Assembly (NCBI RefSeq): GCF_020623625.1 | Contig: NC_060201.1 | Span: 806,001-870,000, forward strand | Direction: 5' to 3' | DNA from: Saccharomycodes ludwigii | Lineage: Eukaryota > Ascomycota > Saccharomycetes > Saccharomycodales > Saccharomycodaceae | DNA: 64,000 bases | Shown here: positions 41,043 to 50,480 of the stretch, piece by piece | How the letters are laid out: the number at the start of each line of letters is the position of its first letter | How positions within the stretch are numbered: position 1 is the first letter of the stretch | Notes under the pieces: model-generated | Told to the model about the DNA's origin: nothing | The model's database searches: none | The model's input: only the letters and a program-made list of their open reading frames with translations | Made by a program: the position numbers and the translations under genes

Positions 41043-41228
41043 TTGTATAGGTACCTATTATTTACATTTATATATAGATATAAGTTTTTATTTGTTTTTA
41101 ATAGAGATGGGCTATTTTCTCTTTCCAATTTAAATATCTAGAAAATTAACTATTATTCTATGTACAGATAATAAAAAAAAAAAAAAAAAATTTTTATAAA
41201 AATGGAAGGGCGGGGGGAAATACGCAAG

Positions 41229-43727
41229 CTATGTAGAAGGCTTAAAATTTTCTAGGTCTTGGTTTAGTAAGTCAAAGAACTCATTTTCAGAGCAATTGAA
41301 ATATCTATAAATTTCATGATCCAAACCAGTGTCCAAAGAGGCCGCCTTTGATGATGTGTAATCGAAACTTAGATCTTGTCCATCTAATAAGGATGTTACG
41401 GCGCTGCCTGTATTTGGTGTGTCACTGTCGGCGCTACTGTTAGTATCAATATTGCCCACCACAGTAGTTTTATCTTTATCATTAGTTTTTTGTTCGTCAT
41501 TTACTTCCCCCGCGTCTTTTCTCGTCAAAATTTTAATTCTCCTTATGTTATTTGGTATGTCAATTGCATATCCAGTTAAAAGAGTGGGCTTGTTTCCAAT
41601 TACGGTCAATTCTTTATAACTATTGGCTAGGTATGACATTGTAACTTTTTCAAAAATCTTCTTATATATAAATTGCAAGTAAAACCTAGTCAATTGCTGT
41701 AAAGCTTCTGTTTCATACGGCCACCATTTTTCAAAATATTCACAAATAATATTGAAAATAGCCCTTGGTGATAAGGTTTTGAAATTCCTATTTTTATCAG
41801 TACTTCCTAATAAATCTACCTTAAAATTTTTTATTTCTTCTCTAACTTCCTCATCTGTGGGAATATTTGCACCGTTTTGCTTATTATATTCACATTTTTC
41901 ATTGAAGAAAAAGTAAAGATATGTTATCCCAATCGAACATAGCTTCGATATGCCAAAAGATAGAATTATATATGATTTGGATGAACAAAAGGACGGCCTT
42001 ATATAATCAAGCTGTTTTTCTCGTTTTAAACATATCGAGACTAAGCAAGGCCCAAGTTCATATAAAATTAAAGAAGACCTTATAATATCGTTTTCGACCT
42101 CATTTCCAGTGTTATTGTAAACAAGTTTTTCTAAACAAGAAAGTCCAGCATATTTTGCGACCAAATTCCCAACAAACAAATAATCAAAAATATCATAATT
42201 ATTGTTAATTTTAGCAACATGTTTCAAAGATAGTTCCGGATTCGAATAATAGTTCAACGGTTGAAAATACGTGTCTAAAAATTCACATATTCTCAATTTA
42301 TGCAATGCCAAAGATGGTTTGCCAGTTGGCTTGAAAAGATCGATTATTATTTCTCTGCTAATTATAATAAATTTTTTCATTATTAGTTCTTTTCTGTTCA
42401 TCTCATTGTCATGAATATTGATGCTTTTCAATAAGACATTATGATCATAAAGATCTCTAGAAATAAACAACGCTTTACCCACTTGGAAACTAACCATAAC
42501 ATCAAAATACAAAGCCCAATACCAAATCTGATCCAACACTTCGATCCCACCAATTCTATCAATTTCAGACTGATGGTATATCTTACGATAATTTCGATGT
42601 AGCCCCAAGGAAATGCAAGTGCTACACAAATTACCCACTAAATTTAGTAAATGGGAAAAATCACCTCCCGTAAAACCATGATACACTCTGAAAATAGTTC
42701 TAAATACTAATAACTGAGCCTTTTCTAATGTCAAGGACTTACTTGTGGAACAGCCGTCCAATAGAACAAATAACTTTAAAATTGCATCCGGTGCACCACT
42801 TGTATAATAAACAAGAGAAAATAAAATGATCAAAATCGCAACAGCATAATAGTTCCTTTTCCCCGGATGTATAAAGCCAGTAATTTTGTTTGTGCGGGGA
42901 TCATATTTTATCAATGTGCTCAACTGTTTTTTAATCACATTTTCGTTGGTAACAGGGAAATATTCGTGGTAAACTGTTCTGAAAAAAAATTCGACGCATG
43001 TTTTAAAAGTATTATAATCTGGCAAAAGTTCAATTATTTCCTCAAATACGGTCCCTTCTTGATTGTTATCCAGAATAACCAACTCTTTCAAAGTTGAATA
43101 ATTGGATCCTACTTTTTCATATTTTCTAATCTTTTTCAACTCTTTCAAGATTTTTACCAAAAAGGGGAAATTATTTTCCGAAGATAGCGATGAAAAACAT
43201 CTAATTGAAGTCGCCCCAAAATAAATTATTCTGTTATTTTTAAAAACCGCAGTCTCTAACTTTAATATAGGATTTTCCTCCTCAGCACTAGTATCATTTT
43301 TGTTATATTCGGGTTTTAACAGCGTGTTATTATTTTCATGTTTTTTATTACAATTGTGATCTTGATTTTTTGATTTGTCATCAATTTCGTCATTATTAGC
43401 TACAGCGGTGTTGCTTGTTCCCTCAGGACTACTATTGATGGTAACAATACCATTATTTTGCAACTTTCCCAAGGACTCGCCTGTAACATAGTTCACTATA
43501 TGATTTTCATGATTTACATATAAACATTCTGTCAAATTCCTTGAGATGCAAGAACTGCATTTTGGGATTTTTCTATCACATCTCAATTTCCTTTTCCTAC
43601 ATTCCAAACAGGATTTAATTTGTTTATTTCGTTTCCTTTTTTTCTCAGGGGGCTCCTGTTGTGTAAAGTTTTGTTCAGTTGGGAGGGAATAATTGTCCGT
43701 TGTTAGGTCATTACTATGGGTGTTCAT
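41229..43727 (-). CDS. Zn2Cys6 transcription factor, YRR1/YRM1/PDR8-like (array copy 1)
   Basis: An 832-residue nuclear regulator. A Zn2Cys6 cluster lies at about residues 40-68 (KSCLECRKRKLRCDRK, then KCSSCISRNLTEC; spacing C-x2-C-x6-C-x6-C-x2-C-x7-C), preceded by a basic stretch. A fungal middle homology region follows, with FGATSIR, KRNYYAVAILIILFSLVYY, GCSTSKSLTLEKAQLL, FTGGDFSHL and IGGIEVLDQIWYWALYFD. These blocks resemble S. cerevisiae Yrr1/Yrm1, regulators of drug-export genes, including their YGPTS and GASTAK words. The acidic C-terminus ends in YFNCSENEFFDLLNQDL, shared with both neighbours. It is intact. Target genes cannot be read from the sequence. It is not part of the ancestral UBC13-DNF order. 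Confidence 0.88.
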   Translation of the reverse strand: MNTHSNDLTTDNYSLPTEQNFTQQEPPEKKRKRNKQIKSCLECRKRKLRCDRKIPKCSSCISRNLTECLYVNHENHIVNYVTGESLGKLQNNGIVTINSSPEGTSNTAVANNDEIDDKSKNQDHNCNKKHENNNTLLKPEYNKNDTSAEEENPILKLETAVFKNNRIIYFGATSIRCFSSLSSENNFPFLVKILKELKKIRKYEKVGSNYSTLKELVILDNNQEGTVFEEIIELLPDYNTFKTCVEFFFRTVYHEYFPVTNENVIKKQLSTLIKYDPRTNKITGFIHPGKRNYYAVAILIILFSLVYYTSGAPDAILKLFVLLDGCSTSKSLTLEKAQLLVFRTIFRVYHGFTGGDFSHLLNLVGNLCSTCISLGLHRNYRKIYHQSEIDRIGGIEVLDQIWYWALYFDVMVSFQVGKALFISRDLYDHNVLLKSINIHDNEMNRKELIMKKFIIISREIIIDLFKPTGKPSLALHKLRICEFLDTYFQPLNYYSNPELSLKHVAKINNNYDIFDYLFVGNLVAKYAGLSCLEKLVYNNTGNEVENDIIRSSLILYELGPCLVSICLKREKQLDYIRPSFCSSKSYIILSFGISKLCSIGITYLYFFFNEKCEYNKQNGANIPTDEEVREEIKNFKVDLLGSTDKNRNFKTLSPRAIFNIICEYFEKWWPYETEALQQLTRFYLQFIYKKIFEKVTMSYLANSYKELTVIGNKPTLLTGYAIDIPNNIRRIKILTRKDAGEVNDEQKTNDKDKTTVVGNIDTNSSADSDTPNTGSAVTSLLDGQDLSFDYTSSKAASLDTGLDHEIYRYFNCSENEFFDLLNQDLENFKPST

Positions 43728-44093
43728 GATTCAAAAGTTTAAAATCTTTCTCTTTTTTATGGAAAGGAAGAGGGTGTGTTTTTCGATGTGTGGCGTATGA
43801 AAAATCATAGACGAATTTATCTTTCGATAATAGTAATTTATCAGGGACAAAAAAAAAATATATATATAAATATAAATATAAATATAAATATATATGGGTT
43901 TTTTTTTGTTAGTAAATTAGAAATAATAAATTATATTGTTAAAATGTGTAGTACAAGTCACGTGCAAAACCTTTTTTTTTTTTTTTTTGTCCTTTTTAAT
44001 AAACCGAAATGCCCGCTATCCGCCGCCTTTTCGCTAACATTTTACAAGTTTTAAGATTTTCATAAACATTAAAATGGCCATATAATCCTTAGG
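43728..44093. promoter_or_regulatory. Upstream region of array copy 1, with E-box
   Basis: A 366 bp gap. GTCACGTG at 43957-43964 is an exact Cbf1-type E-box, about 235 bp upstream of the ATG at 43727. A 17 bp T run follows. The short GC patch CCGCTATCCGCCGCC near 44012-44026 stands out in this AT-rich DNA and contains CCG half-sites of the kind zinc cluster proteins bind. Confidence 0.4.
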
Positions 44094-46400
44094 TTACTCC
44101 GGAAGTATGCCTTTTAGATCGCTGTTTAATAAATCAAAAAATTCAGTTTCAGAACAGTTGAAATATTGATAGAATTGTTCATCAAATACAGTGTCATTAG
44201 AAATATGTGAGAACGGCAATGTTGGCGATACTTTATTATCATTAGTGTCTACAATTGTTTGACCCGCTTCTTCAGAATATCCAGCTCCATCACTTAAAAT
44301 GTTAATTTTTTTATCATTTTTAGCTATATTAAAAGCAAATGTGGTTAAACTGTTATTATGATTGTTTAGTAACGTTAAATATCTATAATTTGTTACCAAA
44401 AAAGTTACAACGATTTTCTCCAAAATAATTTGATACGTAAAGTGTATATGCATGGTAGTTAATTGTTGTAAAGTACTGATCTCATATTTCAATAACTTTT
44501 CAGAAGCGGAGCAAAACAAATTGAATATGGTTCTCGTCGACAATTCTTTTGTTGTTTTACACGTTATTGTAGCAAGCTCAAAACTATCAATTTCTTGTTG
44601 TACATGCAAATCAGTAACATTTGCCATTTTGTATGAATCCAATCTATCATGCTCACATCTCCTAAGTAAATGGAAAAGGAGAAGTTTTGACCTCATACCC
44701 GCAATACTTTTCAAACCCTCACCCAAAACTATATTTGATTTAGCCTCACATACAACAGGTTTGATATGATTTTGTTCGTATTTTAAACACATATTAATAA
44801 AACATGCGCTTATACCAATCAATATTAAAGAACACCTGACAATATCATTTTCGATTTGCACCGATTTGTTATCGAAAACATAGCACTGAAAATAAGCAAA
44901 GGTTAAAAATTTATCAAGCACAGGCACAATTAACAAATAGTCAAATGGTTCAACAATATTGCATTTAACCTCATCCATATAATTAGATAGTTTCAAAAAA
45001 TTCTCGTCCAAAAAATCACTTATCTTCAACATATGCTGTGACAAATTAGGCATTCCTTTTGGTTTTAACACATCAATTAAAATACTTCTGCATAATAAAA
45101 TGTATTTCTTTAAAAGTATGGTGTTTCTTGAACACTCTTCGTTTTTCAATAGTAGTTCATCATCGCACATTTTATCACCGACTATTAAGCCCTTTCCAGT
45201 TTCAAAACTAATTAAGATGTCATAATATAGAGTTCAGTACCAGATATTATTAACAATTTCAATCCCACCAATTTTATCTAGAGTTTCTTGTGGGTAAAAC
45301 TTTGTATAATTCCTATAAAGTCCCAAGGACATGGAAGTCTTGCATAAACTAGCAACCGATATTTCAAGATGAGTGAGATCGCCACCTGTAAAACCATTAT
45401 ACAATCTATAGGTGACTTCTAATAATAAAAACTGGGCCCTCTCAAATGTTAAAGACTTAGTTGTGGAACAACCTTCCAAGTAAACAAACCACTTAAATAA
45501 AATATCGGGAATATCTGTAGAATAATGGGTAATGGAAAATAAAGACAAAAGTATGGCGGCTGGATAATAGTTTCTTCTATCAGGATGATTAAATCCCAAA
45601 ATTTTATTTTTTTCTTTGTCTGTAATTAATACAGCGTCCAAATATTGCAAAACAACTTTTTTATGCAAAATAGGAAAGAATTTATAATATAATGTATCGA
45701 AATAGTATTCAACACATGTTCTAAAAGTATTAAAGTCAGGTAAAATTTCCACAATCTCCTGGAAAACTGTGCCATGCCGATCAGCATCAAGTGAAAGTAA
45801 TTCTTTCATCATTGTAAAATTTGTTTTTGACTTTTCGCTTTTCCTAAATCTCTTAAACTCCTTCACAACTTTAAAGAAAGGTGGGAAGGTAGTAAAACAC
45901 ATATTAGTTAAAATGCTTCTTACCGAAGTCGGTCCATAATACATGACCCTGGTTTTTTTGGCACTAATGCATTCCAATATATACAACGGATTCTTGTGAT
46001 TGCTGTCCATTATAGTTGTCGTATCGGGAAAAGAATTTCCAATGCTTTTTGTACATAATGTGTCTGGATTAGGTTCCTCTTGTTTATTTTGTTTTTTATT
46101 AAAGTTACTAGAAGACAAATAGGAATTTGATCCACTAGTAGTATTGTTAAAGGAAGCTGTTGTATTCACTGATTGCTGTGGTATTAAATCCTCTTTTATT
46201 TGAACGATAGAATGATTGGATACAGATTTATTCTTATCTAGATATAAACACTCAGTCAAGTTTCTAGAAATACATGAACTACACTTGGGTTTTTTTCTAT
46301 CACATTTCAATTTCTTTGTCCTACAATATAAACACGACTTAATCAGTTTTCTTCTCTTTTTTTTGATAGATGAAGACTGATTTTTGTTATTTGATATCAT
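44094..46400 (-). pseudogene. Zn2Cys6 transcription factor, array copy 2, interrupted by one in-frame stop
   Basis: A 769-codon frame from the ATG at 46400 to 44094, colinear with copies 1 and 3. It has the zinc cluster (KSCLYCRTKKLKCDRKKPKC), YYGPTSVRS, RRNYYPAAILLSLFS, GCSTTKSLTFERAQ, FTGGDLTHL and IGGIEIVNNIWY, then the stop. A single TGA (45234-45236) stands where the paralogues have Trp (IWYW). The same frame then continues with YDILISFETGKG to the shared tail YFNCSETEFFDLLNSDL. The first part alone would be a 388-residue protein with the DNA-binding domain but no activation tail, which could act as a repressor if stable. No other break is seen, so the lesion looks recent. A polymorphism or base-call error is possible. 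TGA serves as an ordinary stop elsewhere in the window only if other genes use it, and nothing suggests recoding. Confidence 0.75.
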
Positions 46401-47122
46401 TTATGTGTGTATTCTTATGATAATTTTTAAATAAGAAACCTGATGTCACAATTTATCATATTTTCTTTTCTTTTTTTTTCTTCTTCTTCTTTGGATTAAA
46501 AAACTTGCTGTTAGGGTTTAATATAATTCACAATAAATCTTTTAACAAATTGAATTGCAGTATAACATTATAAGAAGTACCAAAATAACAAAAAAATAAA
46601 AAAAAAAAAAAAAAAAAAAAAAATGAGAAAGGAAAAGTGAATTAAAGGATACGATGTACGTTGATTTACCTAAAATTATACCCGGTTATATGTGATGTAT
46701 AGATGTCTAAATTACTACATTGATCCAAGTACGAAAAAAAGAAGAAAAAAAAAAAAAAAATAAAAAAAAAAGTCAGTAAGATCATATTTTACTGAATTCA
46801 AAACAAGACCACTTATCAATTAGACTTTATTTTATTTTATTTTACTTTAAACTTCAAACTTCTTCAAATCCAATAGTATAATTGCATCGATATTTTTAAA
46901 CAAAATAGGTTTGTTGTCTTTCTTTTCTCTACAACGTTTGGCCTTTCATTTAATCACCTCAATTTTCCATTCTTATAATAGACAATTTTAAAGTTAAAGG
47001 AAATCTATAAAGGAAAACCTCCCCCACCTTCTTCTTTTCAGCATTCACAAATAAATCAAACGATTAAAAGGTAATATAGGGCAAAAATACAAATGTGTAA
47101 CACGTACCCACTCTTCCCTGTT
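46401..47122. other. Intergenic between array copies 2 and 3
   Basis: A 722 bp gap holding the copy 2 promoter and copy 3 3' flank. A-run of about 29 near 46595-46623, and a second near 46743-46772. No gene and no duplicated remnant of the flanking genes was recognised. Confidence 0.7.
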
Positions 47123-49549
47123 TCATGTTGGAACAATATTTTCCAAGTCATCATTCAATAACTGAAAAAATTCAGTTTCGCTACAATGGAAATATTTGTA
47201 AATTTCATTGTCCAATAGTCGGCTTTGATTGTAATTATTTCTATTGATAATGCTTGTGCCAGTGATAAGCGCATTGTAATTCACGTCTCTACTTTTAATA
47301 ACATCATTATTTTTAATAGTATATTGTTTGTCAACGTTTACATTATAATCAGACAACATACATGGTGTAGGACTTGTTGCACTCTGTCCTGAATTATTGG
47401 GATCGGATTTTTTCTTAATAACAAAAGATTTATCGTTAAAAGCTGTGGAATCATCATTATGACCCGTTTTAACGGCGGAATGGTTGCTTCGAATGACAGT
47501 TTCATGTTCGTCATCAAACATCCTCATTCTATAAATAGGATTTAGTTCTGGATAATAATTGCTGAAAAAGGTTCTAGTCATTTTCTCAAAAGCCTTGTGC
47601 ATGATAAAATGCAGATAGTATTTCGATAGTTGTTGACAAACTTCAGTTTGAAGAATTCTATTTTTTTCGATCAAATAATACATTATACTAAATATGGTTC
47701 TCGAGGATATCGGCATGGACTTATATTTATCGTCTTTTAAACGATCCAATTTAAATGTTGATAATTCCTCTTCCACTACTTTATCATCAATAAAAGTAAT
47801 ATTGTTCAATTTGTTTTGCTCACATTTTTCACTTAATATGACAAACAGTAACGTGACTCTAATGTATAACAGGGAATCTATACTTAATCCGTACAATAAA
47901 TACAATTTATTTTTAGCAGCAAGTGGCCTGTACAATTTTTCAATATTTTCCTGTACAACACATATGTTTATTAGACATTTACTCAATAACATACCTATAA
48001 TAGAGGCCCTAAGAATATCATTTTCTACTTCTAACGAATTGTTATGTAAACAAACCCTATCCAAAAATGCCAAAGTTATATATTTCTTCACCAGATGATT
48101 CAACAATAAATAATCAAATAGGTCTATCTTTAAGGAATATCTTTCATCAATATAGTTAACTAAAAGCTGAAAGTTATTTTGTATGAAATGCCATATTTTT
48201 AGTGTATGTCCTGCTAAATCTGGAATACCCGTGGGTTTTAACACATCTGTCATAATCGATCTGCATAGATGAATAAATTTTTTCAAAAGGACAAATCTCG
48301 GTTTGTTGCCATGTGTTTGTGATGAAAGTAACAAATCTTCATTAAAATATGTATTAATTGAAATTAATAAGGGTTTACCAATTTCAAAACTGGTAATAGC
48401 ATCGAAATATAAACACCAATACCAAATATTTTCCACAATCGCAATCCCACCAATTTTTTCCAATATTTTGGTGGAGTAAATTTTAGAAAAATCTCTATGG
48501 AAACCCAAAGCAATACAGGTGTTACATAAATTACCGACCGAAAGCTCCATATGGCTGAAATCACCGCCAGTCATTCCATTAAAAAATCTATAAATCAACT
48601 TGAGTAGTAAAAATTGAGTTTTTTCAATGGACAAAGACTTACTTGTAGAACTACCTTCTAGCAGAATAAAAAAGTGAATGATTGGCAATGGAACACCACT
48701 ATCATAATATACAAAGGAAAATAGTAATAGCAGAATGCCAATGGGGTAATAGTTCATTTTATCCATATACTTTAAATCCACAATCTTTCCTTTGTCCTTG
48801 TCGATCTCAACATATTTTGAAATGTAGCTCATGACAATATTTTTATCTAATATTTGGAAGTAGTTTTGTAGGATAGTTTTGAAGGAAAACTTGATATTTT
48901 CTATAAATGTGAATGAATCTGGTAATATTTTAACAATGGTGGAAATAATTGTGTTTAAACTACGATTTCTTATTATATATTCATCGTACTCGTAGGGGGC
49001 ATTAATAGAACTTAGTTCTGTTAAATTGGTAAAATTCGAACATATTTTTTCTTTTTTTCTAAATCTTTTAAATTCTTTAAACATTTTAACCAAATAAGGT
49101 ATGCTGTTGTTATTCTGTTTTTGGATGAAGATACATCTGATGGAGGTTGGACCAAAGTAAATGATTCTATTTTGCTTATTAACGCCAAACTCGGCACGTA
49201 ATAAGGGATTCTCAGGTATCGGATCGGTAGTTGTCAAATTTGGTGCACTTTTTTGGTGATTTTTGTTATTAGGGACTAGTGTGGTGACATTGCTGGGATT
49301 ATGATTGCTGCAATTATGTTGTATTTTCCCACTTTGATCTGAGATAATTAAATCTGAATAATTAATTATTTCGCCGTGAGCATTTAAATATAAACATTCA
49401 CTTATATTTCTTGAACTACATGAACTGCACATGGGTAATTTTCGGTCACATTTCAATTTTCTTTTTCTACAATATAGACATGATTTAATTAATTTTTTCT
49501 TTTTAACTTTCTGTTGGGTTTCACATGATTGTTGTTCCTGATCTTTCAT
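47123..49549 (-). CDS. Zn2Cys6 transcription factor, YRR1/YRM1/PDR8-like (array copy 3)
   Basis: An 808-residue paralogue of the two genes downstream of it. The zinc cluster lies at about residues 22-52 (KSCLYCRKRKLKCDRK, MCSSCSSRNISEC). The middle homology region contains YFGPTSIRC, MNYYPIGILLLLFSFVYY, GSSTSKSLSIEKTQFLL, MTGGDFSHM and IGGIAIVENIWYWCLYFD. The C-terminus is YFHCSETEFFQLLNDDL followed by ENIVPT. Compared with copy 1 there is an extra loop near residue 190. No disruption was seen. Head-to-tail order with the other copies indicates tandem duplication. Divergence between copies is large outside the motifs, so the duplications are not recent. Confidence 0.88.
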   Translation of the reverse strand: MKDQEQQSCETQQKVKKKKLIKSCLYCRKRKLKCDRKLPMCSSCSSRNISECLYLNAHGEIINYSDLIISDQSGKIQHNCSNHNPSNVTTLVPNNKNHQKSAPNLTTTDPIPENPLLRAEFGVNKQNRIIYFGPTSIRCIFIQKQNNNSIPYLVKMFKEFKRFRKKEKICSNFTNLTELSSINAPYEYDEYIIRNRSLNTIISTIVKILPDSFTFIENIKFSFKTILQNYFQILDKNIVMSYISKYVEIDKDKGKIVDLKYMDKMNYYPIGILLLLFSFVYYDSGVPLPIIHFFILLEGSSTSKSLSIEKTQFLLLKLIYRFFNGMTGGDFSHMELSVGNLCNTCIALGFHRDFSKIYSTKILEKIGGIAIVENIWYWCLYFDAITSFEIGKPLLISINTYFNEDLLLSSQTHGNKPRFVLLKKFIHLCRSIMTDVLKPTGIPDLAGHTLKIWHFIQNNFQLLVNYIDERYSLKIDLFDYLLLNHLVKKYITLAFLDRVCLHNNSLEVENDILRASIIGMLLSKCLINICVVQENIEKLYRPLAAKNKLYLLYGLSIDSLLYIRVTLLFVILSEKCEQNKLNNITFIDDKVVEEELSTFKLDRLKDDKYKSMPISSRTIFSIMYYLIEKNRILQTEVCQQLSKYYLHFIMHKAFEKMTRTFFSNYYPELNPIYRMRMFDDEHETVIRSNHSAVKTGHNDDSTAFNDKSFVIKKKSDPNNSGQSATSPTPCMLSDYNVNVDKQYTIKNNDVIKSRDVNYNALITGTSIINRNNYNQSRLLDNEIYKYFHCSETEFFQLLNDDLENIVPT

Positions 49550-50480
49550 TATTATTGGTATTATAAGTTTTAATTAAATAGATTAACAGCCCCTTTGGTA
49601 CGACTTATTTTGTTACGAAGAATTAAGGATATGGTAGTAGTAGTAGCAGGGAGTGGAGAAGGAAGAAAGAAAGAAAGAAAGAAAGGAACTAACAGTTTGA
49701 AAAAAGGAAAAGGCTTGAATTTCTTATTATTAGGTTGTCTATTACGTAGGAAATAATGCGGGAATAGCCAAAGCCGACTTTAAAAGCCCTTGTTAATTTT
49801 GCCAATGTTTTTTTTTATTTTTTTTTAAAAAAAAACGTGATCTCTTTGTTTTTTAACTTGTTTTTTAACTTGTTAACAACGCCGCAGACCTTATTTATAT
49901 TTACTACACCCACACACCAAGCACAGCTCTACGGGGTAAATCAGACAACAAAAGAACAACAACACTTTTTAAATAACAAAACTTTTGTCACGAGCTGATG
50001 TGCGGTAAGATCTGAAGTTGTGAGATATTTGCGTTAAAACATTCAAATATTTTAAAAGAAAAAAGAAAAAAGAAAAAAGAAAAAAATCAGCAGCAAAAAA
50101 AAACATTCAACTCTTTTTTGGTATTAAATAAAATGAAAAGTGTTACATTCGTCTTACATATTATTACCATTTTTCTATACATACTATTATCGGTATTCAC
50201 ATAATAACATCTCCTATTTATCATATATATATATATATATATTACTTTTTTAGACTTGCAATTTACATAACACTTTCATATTTCATTTGTCATACTTTCC
50301 TTTCTTCCACTTTGCTCACTCAATTCCTTTTCCCCTTTTTTTGGAAAAGAGGAAAACTGAATAACAAAATAAATAAATAAATAAATAAAAAAAAACCATA
50401 TTTATAATAAAATTACAAGAAAACTCCTAAACAATAAATACCTTTGTTGATTCAGATTATTAGGTATACATAATATAATT
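49550..50480. promoter_or_regulatory. Divergent promoter region, array copy 3/DNF
   Basis: A 931 bp gap. It contains GAAA tetramers at about 49665-49686, a short repeat of TTGTTTTTTAAC near 49848-49875, AAAAAAG units near 50059-50088 and a TA repeat near 50222-50241. No specific factor site was convincing. Confidence 0.5.

Noticed and set aside
43957-43964. GTCACGTG as centromere CDEI
   Set aside because: No CDEIII follows within 250 bp; a promoter E-box is the simpler reading.
44094-45170. Independent gene starting at the ATG at 45170
   Set aside because: It is in the same frame as the upstream zinc cluster half and aligns with the C-terminal half of both paralogues.
45234-45236. TGA read as Trp (alternative genetic code)
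   Set aside because: Only this one conserved Trp is affected; all other conserved Trp positions I checked in the window use TGG.
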